DNA of 64,000 nucleotides from Idiomarinaceae bacterium HL-53 (GCA_001458075.1 LN899469.1:868001-932000); one strand, 5' to 3'. Numbered from the stretch's first letter, positions 1-9,638 are shown. Made by a program: numbers and translations. The notes: generated by a model from the letters alone, not told the origin.

Positions 1-392
1 ATATCTATTGCGCGGACTGGAATGCGCTCGTTGAGTTGTATTTGATAGCGAGCGAGCCACCCCGTGTCGTTTTCGGTAAGTGTACTGTTTAGCTCATAAC
101 GGTAATATCCAAACGGGGAGAGTGCGCTGCGAATTTCTCTTTCTGCTTGGCGATGAAGGTATCGTACCCGACTCGCGCCGGGTGCCGACTGCTCATGATA
201 GGCATAAAGGCTCAGTAAACGTCTCACGTTCGTGAGAACATTACCTTCAACTCCTTCAATTTGAACTTCTAAACGCGTTGAATTAGAGGCTTCTTGTGTT
301 GCTTCTTGAGCAATAGAAAAGGGTGCCCACAACACGCCAATTGTGAGCAACAAGGTCCAGTAATTTTTCTTTCGATGCGGCCCATTGCGCAT
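1..392 (-). CDS. tamA: TamA, outer-membrane translocation and assembly module subunit (N-terminal part)
   Basis: The minus strand from 392 reads a start (MRNGPHRKKNYW), a hydrophobic signal peptide ending near SIAQ, then a POTRA-like segment (LEVQIEGVEGNVLTNV, later REIRSALSPFGYYRYEL) typical of the first TamA POTRA domain. TamA is an Omp85-family barrel which, with TamB, helps insert some outer-membrane proteins. The gene runs off the left edge, so only about 130 codons are visible and the barrel is not seen. It starts 11 bases after the hemY stop, with a GAGG-type ribosome site before the ATG, so it is probably the last visible gene of the hem operon. Confidence 0.8.
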   Translation of the reverse strand, partial: MRNGPHRKKNYWTLLLTIGVLWAPFSIAQEATQEASNSTRLEVQIEGVEGNVLTNVRRLLSLYAYHEQSAPGASRVRYLHRQAEREIRSALSPFGYYRYELNSTLTENDTGWLARYQIQLNERIPVRAID

Positions 393-403
393 GATGCCTC
401 AAC

Positions 404-1561
404 TTAACGTGTGCCGCTGGCTTTTCGGAATGCTTCCAAGGCACCTTGTGGCTGGTTGGCAGCCAGCAACGTTTCTCCAAGTAGTCGAAAGCTCGACTGT
501 TCTGGGCGTGCCGCCAGTGCTTCACGTAATGCTTTTTCCGCTAGCCCATATTCTTTCTGTATGAACCTTGTGGCGGCATAAAGTTGCAAAATATCGGGAT
601 TCTTAGGGTGTTGTTTCAATGCGCTCGCCGCCCAGTCGTGCAACGACTCGTCGTGTGCCCACTGTTCCGGTGAGAGGAGAAGTACCTCATGAAGATTTAA
701 GCAATTTCTCGCCAGCCCTTTGCTCGTTACTTTCGAAGCTATTTGATACAGGCCTTTACTCACTAGAACTTCAACATAAGCAATTCGAATCGCGGCGTTG
801 CGTCGGGCTTTGCGATCGAGCCGTTTCCAAAGCTCCAACAGTTTCTCACTGTCGGAGGTATGTTTGAAATAAGCTTGGTAACAAAGCCGCTTAATTTTGT
901 GGAGCCGGCTCTCTAAAAGTGCATGGCTCGCTTCAATTCTCGGCAGTAAATCGCGCAACGTATTCCAATGAGCAAAGCGTGTGAGTTGTTCGGCAATCGC
1001 GCGCCAGAGTGCGGGGTTCAGCTTCTTACGAGTCGTGAGTGTGCGCGCTAAAGTTAGTGCCTCTTCTGCATCTTGCGTGTTTAGCAGCTGCAGAATTTCT
1101 AGGTTTTCATCATCAAAGCCGGCAATTCTTGCTTCTGTGAGCATTCGGCGCTGCGCATCGAGGTTCCCACTTTCTCCATAAGCAGCCGCCGCTAAAGCAA
1201 ATGCGAGCTGCGGGTCGGGATGATCGAGTTTGCTTTGATCTGCTAATTCTGCGGCGGCTTTATAGTCCCGGTTGAACCATGCATTGAGTGCTAAACGGAG
1301 CTGGGTAACGGCTCGTTTCTCACGTCTACCTTGCAACCAACGACGCGTCCACAATTGGCCTGCAAATAATCTGGTAATTAAGGTCCAAACCAGCAAAATA
1401 GCTGCCCAAAGAAGCACTAGACATACGCTCGCAACCACGACACTGGTCTCTATGGTGTAACCAAAGGCTTCAATTAAAAGATAGCCGGTATGGCCACTCC
1501 ATACGGGGGCAATCAGAAGTCCGAGCAGCAAAATAACAATGAGTAGGAAGCTTTTGCGCAC
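404..1561 (-). CDS. hemY: HemY, heme-biosynthesis-associated inner-membrane TPR protein
   Basis: 385 residues. Two N-terminal membrane segments (about residues 4-22 and 40-62) are followed by a soluble helical region with TPR-like repeats (AFNRDYKAAAELADQS-type helices, and LYAATRFIQKEYGLAEKAL near the end), the layout of the proteobacterial HemY_N family. HemY of enterobacteria sits in the hemCDXY operon and is linked to coproporphyrin/protoporphyrin steps; it is not the oxidase of the same name from Gram-positives. It begins three bases after the hemD-hemX stop, so translation is likely coupled. Confidence 0.9.
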   Translation of the reverse strand: MRKSFLLIVILLLGLLIAPVWSGHTGYLLIEAFGYTIETSVVVASVCLVLLWAAILLVWTLITRLFAGQLWTRRWLQGRREKRAVTQLRLALNAWFNRDYKAAAELADQSKLDHPDPQLAFALAAAAYGESGNLDAQRRMLTEARIAGFDDENLEILQLLNTQDAEEALTLARTLTTRKKLNPALWRAIAEQLTRFAHWNTLRDLLPRIEASHALLESRLHKIKRLCYQAYFKHTSDSEKLLELWKRLDRKARRNAAIRIAYVEVLVSKGLYQIASKVTSKGLARNCLNLHEVLLLSPEQWAHDESLHDWAASALKQHPKNPDILQLYAATRFIQKEYGLAEKALREALAARPEQSSFRLLGETLLAANQPQGALEAFRKASGTR

Positions 1562-1564
1562 TGC

Positions 1565-3490
1565 TTACTCCTCAGTTCTAATGGGAGCGGTTTCTAATGC
1601 GCTGATATATTCTCGCAGCATCGCTCTCGATATCAATGAGGTGGGATAGTTCGTACGAATAGAGACTTCTTGTAGAGATGACAGAATTCGTAGCACATTC
1701 TGAACGTCGGCCTGTTGCGTGTCGAAAAACTCATTGATTAACCGATAACTTTCGGTGAGAGCAATCGTGAAAAGCTCTTGATCAGCGCGAATGACGGCTT
1801 GTTGTGCGAGTTGCAGTTGCATTTCTAAACGGCTATTTAAGCTCAGACGCTGTTCTTGATCGAGTCGAAGTGGAAGATCCGCCGTTTTCTGAATCCGGAT
1901 CAAATCTCGACTAAACGCTTCCCAAACCTTGCTCAGGTTATCGCGCCAATCGCTCGCCTCGGTGCTAACCTCGGCTCCTTGCTCCTCATCGCCCGAAGTA
2001 TCGGTCGATCGAATCGACAACGTTGGAATCTGCTGTTGCAAGCTTTGCAAAGTCACAATCGTTCCTGACAGATCGAGCTCGGGTAGGCTCGCTATGAAAG
2101 AGATATCAGACTGCAATTGCATACGAATTGTTTGGAATCGTTCTGGTTGTTCACTCAGTAGTTCTTCAGCCTGCTGAAGGAGTTGCAATGCAGCCGCAGG
2201 TGAGCCGTCAATGGCTAATCGCTGAGTGGCAGAAGTGACACGCTCATAGGCCTCATGTGCAAGCCACTGATGCGAATTACGTGCTTCGGTTTCACGCAAA
2301 CGCTGGCTGAGCCGCGCAAGTTCACGATCTTGTTGCGCCATTTGCTCTCTAATGCGGGCTGTTTGTGCTTCTTGGCGCTCCCGTAAACTACTGAACTGAG
2401 TTTGTTGCTCGGTTTCGGCCTGCTCAACTTCCTCAAGCATTCTATTTTCTAGGCGAGCCTGCAACCGGCGCTCAAATTCGGCGTCCCTTTGCTGTGCCGC
2501 ATTTAAAGTCGCCCGTACTTGCGCAATTTCTTCATTATTTTTTGCTTGAATCGCGTCTTGTTGCTGCCAAAGCCACCAGCCTCCGAAGGCAAGTGTTACA
2601 ACACATAGGGTGAGAAGAACGAACATGAGTACGGCCCATGCGCGTCCCGACTTTGACTTCGGCTCTTTGAATTCACGCTTATTTAAAGGCTCTGCGTCGG
2701 GTGCGGGTTTGTTTTCTTCTGTTTTCATAGTCGACTTAATTCTCGTCAATGCAGCGACCAAATCTTCAGGCATGGCGCTTGCGGCGAAATGAATCTGTGA
2801 TGTTGCAATGTCGCATGCTTCAAGAACTTGCGCCACTCGATCGCTCGGAACCACCCAGTGGCAGTTTCTCGCCCACTCGCTCAAGCCTTCATCGTTGAGC
2901 ATAGAACATAAAAGTTGCGCTTGCTCTCGGCTCGTTACCACCACTCGTTGAACTTGCGTGGTTGTATCAGATGTTAGTAAAGCATCCGCTGTTGATTTCG
3001 GCACACGTTGATAAATTTCAATCACTGAAACTTTTGCACCACGCTCACGTAGCGTAGACTCAACTTGTCTTCTGCCGTTCTTCCCCGTAATGATGAGCCA
3101 TTTTTCATCTTGTACTTGTTGTAAATCTGACAAGGCTAAAAGTGCTTCACTGTCATAATTCGCCGCAGGCCAAGTAATGGCCTCTTTTATTTCGGCCTGC
3201 AAGGCTTTTGCTGTACCTGGGCCAACCGTGAAATAGTGTTTCTGTGCGCGAGGCCAAGTAAGCGTATGAGCTTTCAGTGCTCTTTGAAAGAATCGCGTCG
3301 CGTTTGGACTTACTACAATAATGCCATGCCAATGAGCCGACGCGAGCTCGTTCAACTCATTTTCGTCGTGTGGAACCGCCTCAATGTCGACCAAGCTGTG
3401 AGAAAACACATTGAAACCTCGCTCTCCAAGCATGAGAGCGAGTGGTTGGTTTTCTGATTCAGCTCGAACCAGTAACACACCTTGGCTCAT
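1565..3490 (-). CDS. hemD: Fused uroporphyrinogen-III synthase (HemD) and HemX-like membrane protein
   Basis: 641 residues in one uninterrupted frame. Residues 1 to about 250 form a HemD-type uroporphyrinogen-III synthase, which cyclises hydroxymethylbilane with inversion of ring D (start MSQGVLLVRAESEN; IIVVSPNATRFF; FTVGPGTAKAL; LIITGKNGRRQ). From Met255 (position 2728) the protein continues as HemX: a charged cytoplasmic stretch, one membrane helix at about 285-308, then a long coiled coil of Gln/Glu/Arg-rich heptads and a C-terminal domain. In E. coli these are separate genes. No stop or good ribosome site is seen before Met255, so I read it as a true fusion, though an internal start could also yield free HemX. 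hemC ends two bases upstream. Confidence 0.88.
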   Translation of the reverse strand: MSQGVLLVRAESENQPLALMLGERGFNVFSHSLVDIEAVPHDENELNELASAHWHGIIVVSPNATRFFQRALKAHTLTWPRAQKHYFTVGPGTAKALQAEIKEAITWPAANYDSEALLALSDLQQVQDEKWLIITGKNGRRQVESTLRERGAKVSVIEIYQRVPKSTADALLTSDTTTQVQRVVVTSREQAQLLCSMLNDEGLSEWARNCHWVVPSDRVAQVLEACDIATSQIHFAASAMPEDLVAALTRIKSTMKTEENKPAPDAEPLNKREFKEPKSKSGRAWAVLMFVLLTLCVVTLAFGGWWLWQQQDAIQAKNNEEIAQVRATLNAAQQRDAEFERRLQARLENRMLEEVEQAETEQQTQFSSLRERQEAQTARIREQMAQQDRELARLSQRLRETEARNSHQWLAHEAYERVTSATQRLAIDGSPAAALQLLQQAEELLSEQPERFQTIRMQLQSDISFIASLPELDLSGTIVTLQSLQQQIPTLSIRSTDTSGDEEQGAEVSTEASDWRDNLSKVWEAFSRDLIRIQKTADLPLRLDQEQRLSLNSRLEMQLQLAQQAVIRADQELFTIALTESYRLINEFFDTQQADVQNVLRILSSLQEVSIRTNYPTSLISRAMLREYISALETAPIRTEE

Positions 3491-3492
3491 GA

Positions 3493-4431
3493 TTATGCTC
3501 CTGCTCGATAAACGGCGTCGAGAATGTCACCAGCTCCTTGTGCGAGCAATGCGTTCGCAACTTCCACACCAATTTGTTCTGCGTCCTGCACTGAGCCTCT
3601 CAGTTCGGCTCGTACAATTTCAGCGCCATTTGGGTTGCCTACTAACCCGCGTAACCAGAGCTCTTCGCCTTCTAAATGAGCGAATGCGCCGATTGGCACT
3701 TGGCAGCCGCCTTGTAAGGTTCTATTCATCGCCCGTTCTGCAAGTACACAGGCGGTTGATTCGGGATCGCTCAATGGGGCCAGCAACTGTTTAACGAGCG
3801 CATCATCACTGCGGCATTCAATACCCAAAGCGCCTTGTCCATTGGCGGGTAACGAATCCTCTACCTCTAAAAACGACGTGATTCGGTCATGCAGCTCGAG
3901 GCGTTTTAAGCCTGAAGCAGCTAACACAATCGCGTCGAACTCACCTTCGTCGAGCTTGCGTAAACGAGTTTGCACGTTTCCTCTGAGATCTCGAATTTCA
4001 AGTTCAGGATACCTTGCGGCGATTTGGCAGCGCCTACGTAAGCTGCAAGTGCCAACAATCGAGCCAGCCGGCAAATCTGCGAGTGCTTTATAATGGTTTG
4101 AAACAAAGGCGTCTCGAGGATCTTCTCGCTTGCAGATGGTATGGAGCTCTAAACCCGCAGGGAAATCGACCGGTACATCTTTCATTGAATGCACTGCAAT
4201 GTCGGCACGCCCTTCGAGCATAGCGGCCTCTAACTCTTTTACAAACAGGCCTTTACCACCAATTTTAGCGAGCGGCGTGTCTAGAATCACATCTCCCCGC
4301 GTGCTCATCGGCACGAGCTCTACTTGCAAGCCCGTATGTAATCGCTCGAGTTCCCTTTTGATATGTTCTGCTTGCCACAGAGCGAGTGCGCTTTTGCGCG
4401 TTGCAATACGAATCGTTTTAGTTGGGGTCAT
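3493..4431 (-). CDS. hemC: Porphobilinogen deaminase (hydroxymethylbilane synthase)
   Basis: 312 residues, normal for the family. HemC joins four porphobilinogen units into hydroxymethylbilane in the cytoplasm, the substrate of the HemD domain encoded next. Visible family motifs: [18 protein letters not shown] at the N terminus, [18 protein letters not shown], the [12 protein letters not shown] block with the catalytic aspartate region, [10 protein letters not shown] and [10 protein letters not shown] substrate-binding arginines, and Cys243 in [13 protein letters not shown], which carries the dipyrromethane cofactor. The ATG overlaps the stop of the upstream DUF2914 gene in an ATGA arrangement, so the two are translationally coupled. 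Confidence 0.97.
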   Translation of the reverse strand: MTPTKTIRIATRKSALALWQAEHIKRELERLHTGLQVELVPMSTRGDVILDTPLAKIGGKGLFVKELEAAMLEGRADIAVHSMKDVPVDFPAGLELHTICKREDPRDAFVSNHYKALADLPAGSIVGTCSLRRRCQIAARYPELEIRDLRGNVQTRLRKLDEGEFDAIVLAASGLKRLELHDRITSFLEVEDSLPANGQGALGIECRSDDALVKQLLAPLSDPESTACVLAERAMNRTLQGGCQVPIGAFAHLEGEELWLRGLVGNPNGAEIVRAELRGSVQDAEQIGVEVANALLAQGAGDILDAVYRAGA

Positions 4432-4859
4432 TCGCTTCCTGCCACGTAAAAATTATACTCTAAGAGCATTTCTTGCTCACTATTCACCACTAACACTCGC
4501 CAGTCGCCGCTGTCTTGAGGACGAATAACCTTTGAAGAGTAGGTGCGCCAGTTCTCGCTACCAATGGGGAGTGCTACTTCTGCAACGAGTTCTCCACCAT
4601 GAAACCAAAGGTGAGCAATTTCCATATCGTTCTGTTGCAATACTTGCGTGAAAAAATAAACACGCCACTCCGCGTTCCCAGGGTGTACAGTTTCGGTGCC
4701 GAGGTCGTCGACTGGCTCTCTGTCTTCGATTCCCGAAGTAAGAATGCCTCGGGCAATGTGATCCCGATCCCAAATGCCATCTTGAGCATGGGCTGGAGTG
4801 TTGACTAGGCACCACGCCATTGTGGTGAAAAGTATGAAACGAGAAAGACTGATTTTCAT
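4428..4859 (-). CDS. Exported DUF2914-domain protein, first gene of the hem operon
   Basis: About 143 residues with a cleavable signal peptide ([11 protein letters not shown] to NTPAHAQ) and a DUF2914-type domain ([48 protein letters not shown]). The function of this family is unknown; the domain is probably periplasmic. An upstream in-frame GTG at 4871 exists, but that GTGAGG sequence is itself the Shine-Dalgarno of the ATG at 4859, so I chose 4859. It overlaps the hemC start by four bases, so its product is made together with the heme enzymes. Confidence 0.75.
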   Translation of the reverse strand: MKISLSRFILFTTMAWCLVNTPAHAQDGIWDRDHIARGILTSGIEDREPVDDLGTETVHPGNAEWRVYFFTQVLQQNDMEIAHLWFHGGELVAEVALPIGSENWRTYSSKVIRPQDSGDWRVLVVNSEQEMLLEYNFYVAGSE

Positions 4860-4950
4860 AACAGACCTCACGTAAATGATCCGAGATACTCACACGGGTT
4901 TGCACGCGCCAAAATGCGCAGAGCAGGTGACAAACTTCGCTATGAATGCG

Positions 4951-4956
4951 ATTATA
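4951..4956 (-). promoter_or_regulatory. Probable -10 element of the DUF2914-hemC-hemDX-hemY-tamA operon
   Basis: A perfect TATAAT is read on the minus strand about 90 bases before the DUF2914 start. The -35 region (around 4974-4980) matches the consensus poorly, so it may need an activator or be weak. The site lies in the 129-bp divergent region between this operon and lptM. Confidence 0.45.
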
Positions 4957-4988
4957 AAGCTCTTTTAACGCCTAGTGTAACGTGACTT

Positions 4989-5138
4989 ATGATAAAACGC
5001 ACGAGCAGAGCGATCTTCGTAATTGCATTCACCATAGGGCTGTTCGGGTGTGGTCAAAAAGGGCCTCTATATTTACCCGAACCGGCGCCTACGAATGCGC
5101 CGGCAGAGCCGGCCGAGACTCGTTATAAAACAGATTAG
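4989..5138 (+). CDS. lptM: LptM (YifL) small lipoprotein
   Basis: 49 residues. A short signal peptide ends in the lipobox GLFGC (Cys21), followed directly by the family signature GQKGPLYLP and a Pro/Ala-rich tail. LptM is an outer-membrane lipoprotein that stabilises the LptD-LptE lipopolysaccharide translocon and promotes its oxidative maturation. It is almost always encoded just before lysA/dapF, as here; lysA starts seven bases after its stop. Its frame overlaps a false long N-terminal extension of lysA. Confidence 0.93.
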   Translation: MIKRTSRAIFVIAFTIGLFGCGQKGPLYLPEPAPTNAPAEPAETRYKTD

Positions 5139-5145
5139 GAAACTC

Positions 5146-6390
5146 ATGTCAGGCTTTTATTTCCAGCAAGAACAGTTGTTTGCTGAACAAGTGCCAACAT
5201 TGCAGCTCAGCGCAAAATATGGCACGCCGCTTTACGTTTATTCACGCGCAGTGATAGAGCGCAATTGGCGTGCATTCACCGAGCATTTGCCGGCCCCTCA
5301 TCGTGCGCATTTTGCGGTGAAGGCCAACAGTAATCTTGCCGTGTTACAAGTGCTCGCAAAATTAGGTGCTGGTTTCGATGTGGTTTCAGGTGGTGAAATT
5401 GCACGTGTCATCAAAGCAGGAGGGCAAGCCTCTCGAATTGTATTTTCTGGCGTTGCGAAGAGTGACAGTGAGATTCGAGAAGCACTGACGCTAGGCGTAG
5501 GGCAGTTCAATGTGGAAAGTAAAGCTGAGCTCGAACAAATAAGTCGAATCGCGACCTCAATGGGAAAGGTTGCCCCTATTTCGTTGCGCGTGAATCCAGA
5601 CGTGGACGCGAAAACACATCCATACATAGCGACAGGTTTGGAAAAAAACAAATTTGGTATTCCTATGGCTGAAGCGGTGGCAACGTATCAATACGCTGCC
5701 GATTTAACGGGACTAGAGATTACTGGGGTAGACTGCCACATTGGCTCGCAGCTTACCGAGCTGAAGCCATTTCTCGATGCGATGGACCGAATGCTTGCGC
5801 TAGTAGAAGAACTAAAAGCAGTGGGTATTGAAGTACATCATCTTGATATGGGAGGTGGGCTCGGTGTGCGCTACGAGAATGAGACACCGCCGCCGGTTGG
5901 CGACTATTTACAAGGCATGTTAGAGAAACTCAAGGCTTACCCTAACCTCGCACTTTTCCTAGAGCCGGGGAGAGCTATTGTTGCCAATGCGGGCATCCTG
6001 CTAACTCAAGTAACCTCGATTAAAGCAAGTGCGAAGAAGCATTTTATTATAGTCGACGCGGGTATGAATGACTTGTTGCGACCATCGCTCTACCAAGCTT
6101 GGCACCGAATTGAGAATGTTGCGCCTGCTCAGGCGCCCGTGGTTCATGGTGATATTGTGGGGCCGGTGTGTGAAACAGGTGACTTTTTAGGACAAGATAG
6201 AGAAATCCTAGCAAAACCGGGCGACGTTCTCGCGGTGCACAATGCGGGCGCTTATGGTTTTGTCATGAGTTCAAATTATAACTCGCGGCCAAGGCCTCCA
6301 GAAGTGATGGTCGATGGTGAAACCTCATACCTTATTCGGGCGCGAGAAACGCGTGAAGATTTATGGAAAACAGAATCACTGCTTCCTTAA
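5146..6390 (+). CDS. lysA: Diaminopimelate decarboxylase
   Basis: 414 residues from ATG 5146, which has AGGA seven bases upstream; the frame is open back to 5050, but that part overlaps lptM. LysA is a PLP enzyme converting meso-diaminopimelate to L-lysine. Motifs: HFAVKANSNLAVLQVLAK with the PLP lysine, GFDVVSGGEI, GVDCHIGSQLTEL, HLDMGGGLGVRY (phosphate-binding glycines), LFLEPGRAIVANAG, and GPVCETGDFLGQDRE with the catalytic Cys-Glu-Thr-Gly. It forms an operon with dapF, which makes its substrate. Confidence 0.97.
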   Translation: MSGFYFQQEQLFAEQVPTLQLSAKYGTPLYVYSRAVIERNWRAFTEHLPAPHRAHFAVKANSNLAVLQVLAKLGAGFDVVSGGEIARVIKAGGQASRIVFSGVAKSDSEIREALTLGVGQFNVESKAELEQISRIATSMGKVAPISLRVNPDVDAKTHPYIATGLEKNKFGIPMAEAVATYQYAADLTGLEITGVDCHIGSQLTELKPFLDAMDRMLALVEELKAVGIEVHHLDMGGGLGVRYENETPPPVGDYLQGMLEKLKAYPNLALFLEPGRAIVANAGILLTQVTSIKASAKKHFIIVDAGMNDLLRPSLYQAWHRIENVAPAQAPVVHGDIVGPVCETGDFLGQDREILAKPGDVLAVHNAGAYGFVMSSNYNSRPRPPEVMVDGETSYLIRARETREDLWKTESLLP

Positions 6391-6434
6391 AACTATTTCG
6401 GGAGAAGCAGTGAGCGACGGAGCTAACAATTCGC

Positions 6435-7262
6435 ATGCAATTGTACTTTTCTAAAATGCATGGTTTGGGTAACGACTTTATGGTGGTGGATGCCCTCACG
6501 CAAAATGTATATATCAGCCCCGAGCAAATTCGGCACTTGGCCGATCGCAACAGAGGTGTCGGTTTTGACCAATTACTGATGGTCGAACCTCCATATGATC
6601 CCGACGTTGATTTTCATTATCGAATTTTCAATGCCGATGGTAATGAAGTTGAGCAATGCGGAAATGGAGCACGTTGTTTTGGTCGCTTTGTACGCATGAA
6701 GGGCCTTACAAATAAGAGTGAAATAGTCGTTTCTACAAAGGGCGGCAATATTAAAGTGAAGCTCGAGCAAGACGGTTCTGTGAGCGTAAATATGGGGAGA
6801 CCTAAGCTGGCGCCGCAAGAGGTTCCCTTTAAGGCAAATAAAGAAGAAATTACCTATATTTTGCGCGCAGAGGAGCAAACTTTCTTATGCGGAGCGTTGA
6901 GTATGGGTAATCCGCATTGTGTCATGCTCGTCGACAATGTGGACACCGCTAGCGTAGATGAAATTGGTCGTTTACTGACGCAGCATGAAAGGTTCCCCGA
7001 GGGCGCAAATGTCGGGTTTTTGGAAGTAATGAACGCGAATGAAGCACGTTTGCGTGTATTTGAGCGTGGGGTAGGAGAAACTCAAGCGTGCGGCACGGGG
7101 GCTTGTGCCGCGGCCGTTTGGGGTATATTACAAGAGAAATTAATTTCGCCTGCAACAATTCAGTTGCCCGGTGGATACCTCGTGATAGAGTGGGAACCGG
7201 GTGAAGTAGTTTGGATGCGTGGCCCTGCAGAACATGTTTATGACGGACAATTATTATTATGA
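6435..7262 (+). CDS. dapF: Diaminopimelate epimerase
   Basis: 275 residues. DapF interconverts LL- and meso-diaminopimelate for peptidoglycan and lysine. The two catalytic cysteines are visible: Cys75 in [17 protein letters not shown] and Cys219 in [13 protein letters not shown]. The start [15 protein letters not shown] is canonical. The stop overlaps the ATG of the DUF484 gene (ATGA), continuing the lptM-lysA-dapF-DUF484-xerC-yigB operon known from E. coli. Confidence 0.98.
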   Translation: MQLYFSKMHGLGNDFMVVDALTQNVYISPEQIRHLADRNRGVGFDQLLMVEPPYDPDVDFHYRIFNADGNEVEQCGNGARCFGRFVRMKGLTNKSEIVVSTKGGNIKVKLEQDGSVSVNMGRPKLAPQEVPFKANKEEITYILRAEEQTFLCGALSMGNPHCVMLVDNVDTASVDEIGRLLTQHERFPEGANVGFLEVMNANEARLRVFERGVGETQACGTGACAAAVWGILQEKLISPATIQLPGGYLVIEWEPGEVVWMRGPAEHVYDGQLLL

Positions 7263-7960
7263 ATGAGCATAAATCAGCAGCATTAGAGTTGACCGAGAGT
7301 AGCGTCGACGAGGAACTCGTCACCGATTATTTAGAGCAAAACCCTGATTTCTTCGATCGTCATCCTAATTTGCTTGTGCGGATGAATATGCGCCATCAGC
7401 AGGCGGGGTCTGTTTCGTTAGTTGAGCGTCAGCAACGTATTCTGCGAGAGCAAATTAATGCGTTGCAGGAAGAAATTACTCAGCTCATGGGCAACGCACG
7501 TAGAAATGAACAAATTTTTCGCGGTTACAGCGCGTTATATGTTGAGCTGTTGAATTGTGAAACTTTAGAAGATGTGCTGCAAAGCCTGAAGAAAACCTTT
7601 CAAGAGCAGTTAGCGTTGCCGGAGCTCAGTTTGAAGTTTTTCGACAGCCCGGTCGCATTACCTGAGCAATATACATTTAGCTCCGACACCCACAAGCAAC
7701 TATTAAGTAAGCGTTTCGAGAAAAAGCATGTTTATTTAGGGCGTATTTCCAATGAAGAGCAAAAGCTACTCTTTCGTGATGAGCAGGTGGAGTCGGTTGC
7801 GCTTATTTTGCTTGGAAAAGAGCAGGAGCTTGGCATGCTTGCTTTCGGCAGTAAAGATCCCGCGCATTTCGATCCAGACATGGATTATCTGCTCATCACT
7901 CAATTACAGGCTCTGTTAAGCGTAATTTTGCCCCGCTTAATTTCGTCTCAGGACGCATAA
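7259..7960 (+). CDS. DUF484 (YigA-like) GAF-fold protein
   Basis: 233 residues matching the DUF484 family: an N-terminal conserved block ([19 protein letters not shown]), a coiled coil (about residues 50-85) and a GAF-like domain with [11 protein letters not shown]. Biochemical function is unknown; the gene is nearly always between dapF and xerC. It overlaps both neighbours by four and one bases, so it is translationally coupled to them. Confidence 0.9.
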   Translation: MNEHKSAALELTESSVDEELVTDYLEQNPDFFDRHPNLLVRMNMRHQQAGSVSLVERQQRILREQINALQEEITQLMGNARRNEQIFRGYSALYVELLNCETLEDVLQSLKKTFQEQLALPELSLKFFDSPVALPEQYTFSSDTHKQLLSKRFEKKHVYLGRISNEEQKLLFRDEQVESVALILLGKEQELGMLAFGSKDPAHFDPDMDYLLITQLQALLSVILPRLISSQDA

Positions 7961-8850
7961 TGCTGGCGCACGCTGTGAATACATATCTCGACTACCTAGA
8001 GCAGGTGCGAGGGTACGCAGCGCATAGCGTGTCTAGTTATCGACGCCAATTAACCCTCATTTGTGAGCAACTCCAAGCACAAGGGCTTGGCGATTGGTCT
8101 GAATTAACGGCTGCACAAGTGGAGCGCCTAGTTCTTTTGTGGCGACGAGAGGGAACAGGTGTTTCCTCTATCCAGCAACGGTTATCGGCCTTGCGCTCCT
8201 TTTGCGAAGATTTGCTTCGGCTTGGGCAACTCAAAAGTAATCCTGCAAAGCAAGTGCGGGCGCCGAAAGCAGGCAAACGCTTACCTCGAAACCTTGATGT
8301 CGACAGTATGATGCGGTTACTTGATATTCCTGCGAGTGATCCTCTTGCAGTGCGAGATCGTGCTATTTTTGAATTGTTTTATGGGAGTGGCCTGCGGCTC
8401 TCAGAACTTGCAAGTTTGAATTTAAGTGACATCCATCGAGATCAAGAATTGCGCGTGGTGGGTAAGGGCAGTAAAACACGCGTCGTTCCAGTGGGGCGTA
8501 TCGCGTATGAGGCGATCCAAGCTTGGTTAAAGTGCCGCTCAGAATGGCCCGGTGCCGCTGGGCAAGATGCGCTATTCCTCAGTAAACAACAAAAGCGCTT
8601 GAGTGCGCGCAGTATACAGCAGCGGCTTCGGCATTGGGCGCAACTACAGGGTATTCCAGACAACGTACATCCGCACAAATTACGGCACAGTTTTGCCACT
8701 CATGTATTGGAGTCGAGTCGTGATTTACGCGCTGTCCAAGAATTACTTGGGCATGCCAATTTGAGCACAACGCAAATTTATACACAAGTTGACTTCGAGC
8801 ACCTCTCTAAGGTTTATGACGACGCTCACCCTCGTGCAAAGAAAAGGTAA
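7960..8850 (+). CDS. xerC: Tyrosine recombinase XerC
   Basis: 296 residues. XerC works with XerD at dif sites to resolve chromosome dimers at division. It has an N-terminal SAM-like DNA-binding domain (YLDYLEQVRGYAAHSVSSYRR) and a C-terminal catalytic domain with the expected residues: Arg in GSGLRLSEL, Lys in VVGKGSKTRVV, His-x-x-Arg in HPHKLRHSFATH, His in LLGHANLSTT, and the nucleophile Tyr (about 273) in QIYTQVD. The position after dapF-DUF484 supports XerC over XerD. Confidence 0.96.
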   Translation: MLAHAVNTYLDYLEQVRGYAAHSVSSYRRQLTLICEQLQAQGLGDWSELTAAQVERLVLLWRREGTGVSSIQQRLSALRSFCEDLLRLGQLKSNPAKQVRAPKAGKRLPRNLDVDSMMRLLDIPASDPLAVRDRAIFELFYGSGLRLSELASLNLSDIHRDQELRVVGKGSKTRVVPVGRIAYEAIQAWLKCRSEWPGAAGQDALFLSKQQKRLSARSIQQRLRHWAQLQGIPDNVHPHKLRHSFATHVLESSRDLRAVQELLGHANLSTTQIYTQVDFEHLSKVYDDAHPRAKKR

Positions 8851-8856
8851 CCTGCA

Positions 8857-9558
8857 GTGCAATATCACCGACGTATTGAACCTATTCATGCCATTAGTTT
8901 TGATTTAGACGACACGCTTTACGAGAACATTCCCGTAATGCAGCGAGCTGAGCAACATGTGGCCGATTTTATTGCGAAAGAATGGCCACAAACAGCGAGC
9001 TTTGATCGCGCGGCTTGGCGTCAGCTAAGAGATCAAGTCGCAGCCTCCGACCCCGTGCTGGCGAGCGACATGACCGCACTTCGCCTTGCGACTTTAGAGC
9101 AAGGGATGTCGCGATTCGGAGTCGATGACGTAAAGGTGGCAGCGCAAGCGGCAATGGATGAATTTCTTGTGGCTCGGAATCAAGTTGAGATTGCCCCTGA
9201 AATACATCAGTTATTGGCTGATTTAGCGGCAAAGTACCCATTAGTTGCAGTGAGTAATGGCAATGCAGATATTCACCGTATTGGCCTCGGCGACTATTTT
9301 GTGGCGGCGTTTCACCCTGGCAATGGGTTACGCGGAAAGCCCTACCCCGATATGTTTCGGGCGGCTTATCAACGACTCGGTTTAACGCACCCGAATCAAC
9401 TGTTACATGTGGGTGACCACCCTATTAGTGATGTGCATGGTGCGCTTGAATTTGGAGCACAAGCGGCTTGGTATGTTCCCAGCGGCCATCGACTCCAAAC
9501 GGCTTGGTTACCGCATCTCTCAATACGAGAGGTCACAGCGCTTCGCGATTTACTCTAA
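8857..9558 (+). CDS. yigB: HAD-superfamily phosphatase YigB
   Basis: 233 residues starting at a GTG with AAGG upstream. HAD motifs: SFDLDDTLYEN (motif I, nucleophile Asp), VAVSNGNADI (motif II), GKPYPDMF (motif III Lys) and HVGDHPISDVHGA (motif IV). The E. coli homologue in the same xerC-yigB-uvrD order dephosphorylates the 5-amino-6-(phosphoribitylamino)uracil intermediate of riboflavin synthesis, so that is the best guess of role. Confidence 0.88.
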   Translation: MQYHRRIEPIHAISFDLDDTLYENIPVMQRAEQHVADFIAKEWPQTASFDRAAWRQLRDQVAASDPVLASDMTALRLATLEQGMSRFGVDDVKVAAQAAMDEFLVARNQVEIAPEIHQLLADLAAKYPLVAVSNGNADIHRIGLGDYFVAAFHPGNGLRGKPYPDMFRAAYQRLGLTHPNQLLHVGDHPISDVHGALEFGAQAAWYVPSGHRLQTAWLPHLSIREVTALRDLL

Positions 9559-9638
9559 TGACACCCGAAACACTGGTTGCATGTACAGTGAAACGTAAGT
9601 AGACTTCCTTCATTTAAACACGACCCAAGGTGCGCCCA

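Noticed and set aside
619-867. 82-codon plus-strand ORF inside hemY
   Set aside because: Shadow of the hemY frame; no ribosome site and low-complexity composition.
5050-5145. N-terminal extension of lysA by 32 codons
   Set aside because: It overlaps lptM in another frame, has no family similarity, and the ATG at 5146 has a good ribosome site.
4428-5146. Loss of cyaA and cyaY from the hemC-lysA interval as a striking deletion
   Set aside because: These genes are often elsewhere in non-enterobacterial gammaproteobacteria, so absence here alone means little.
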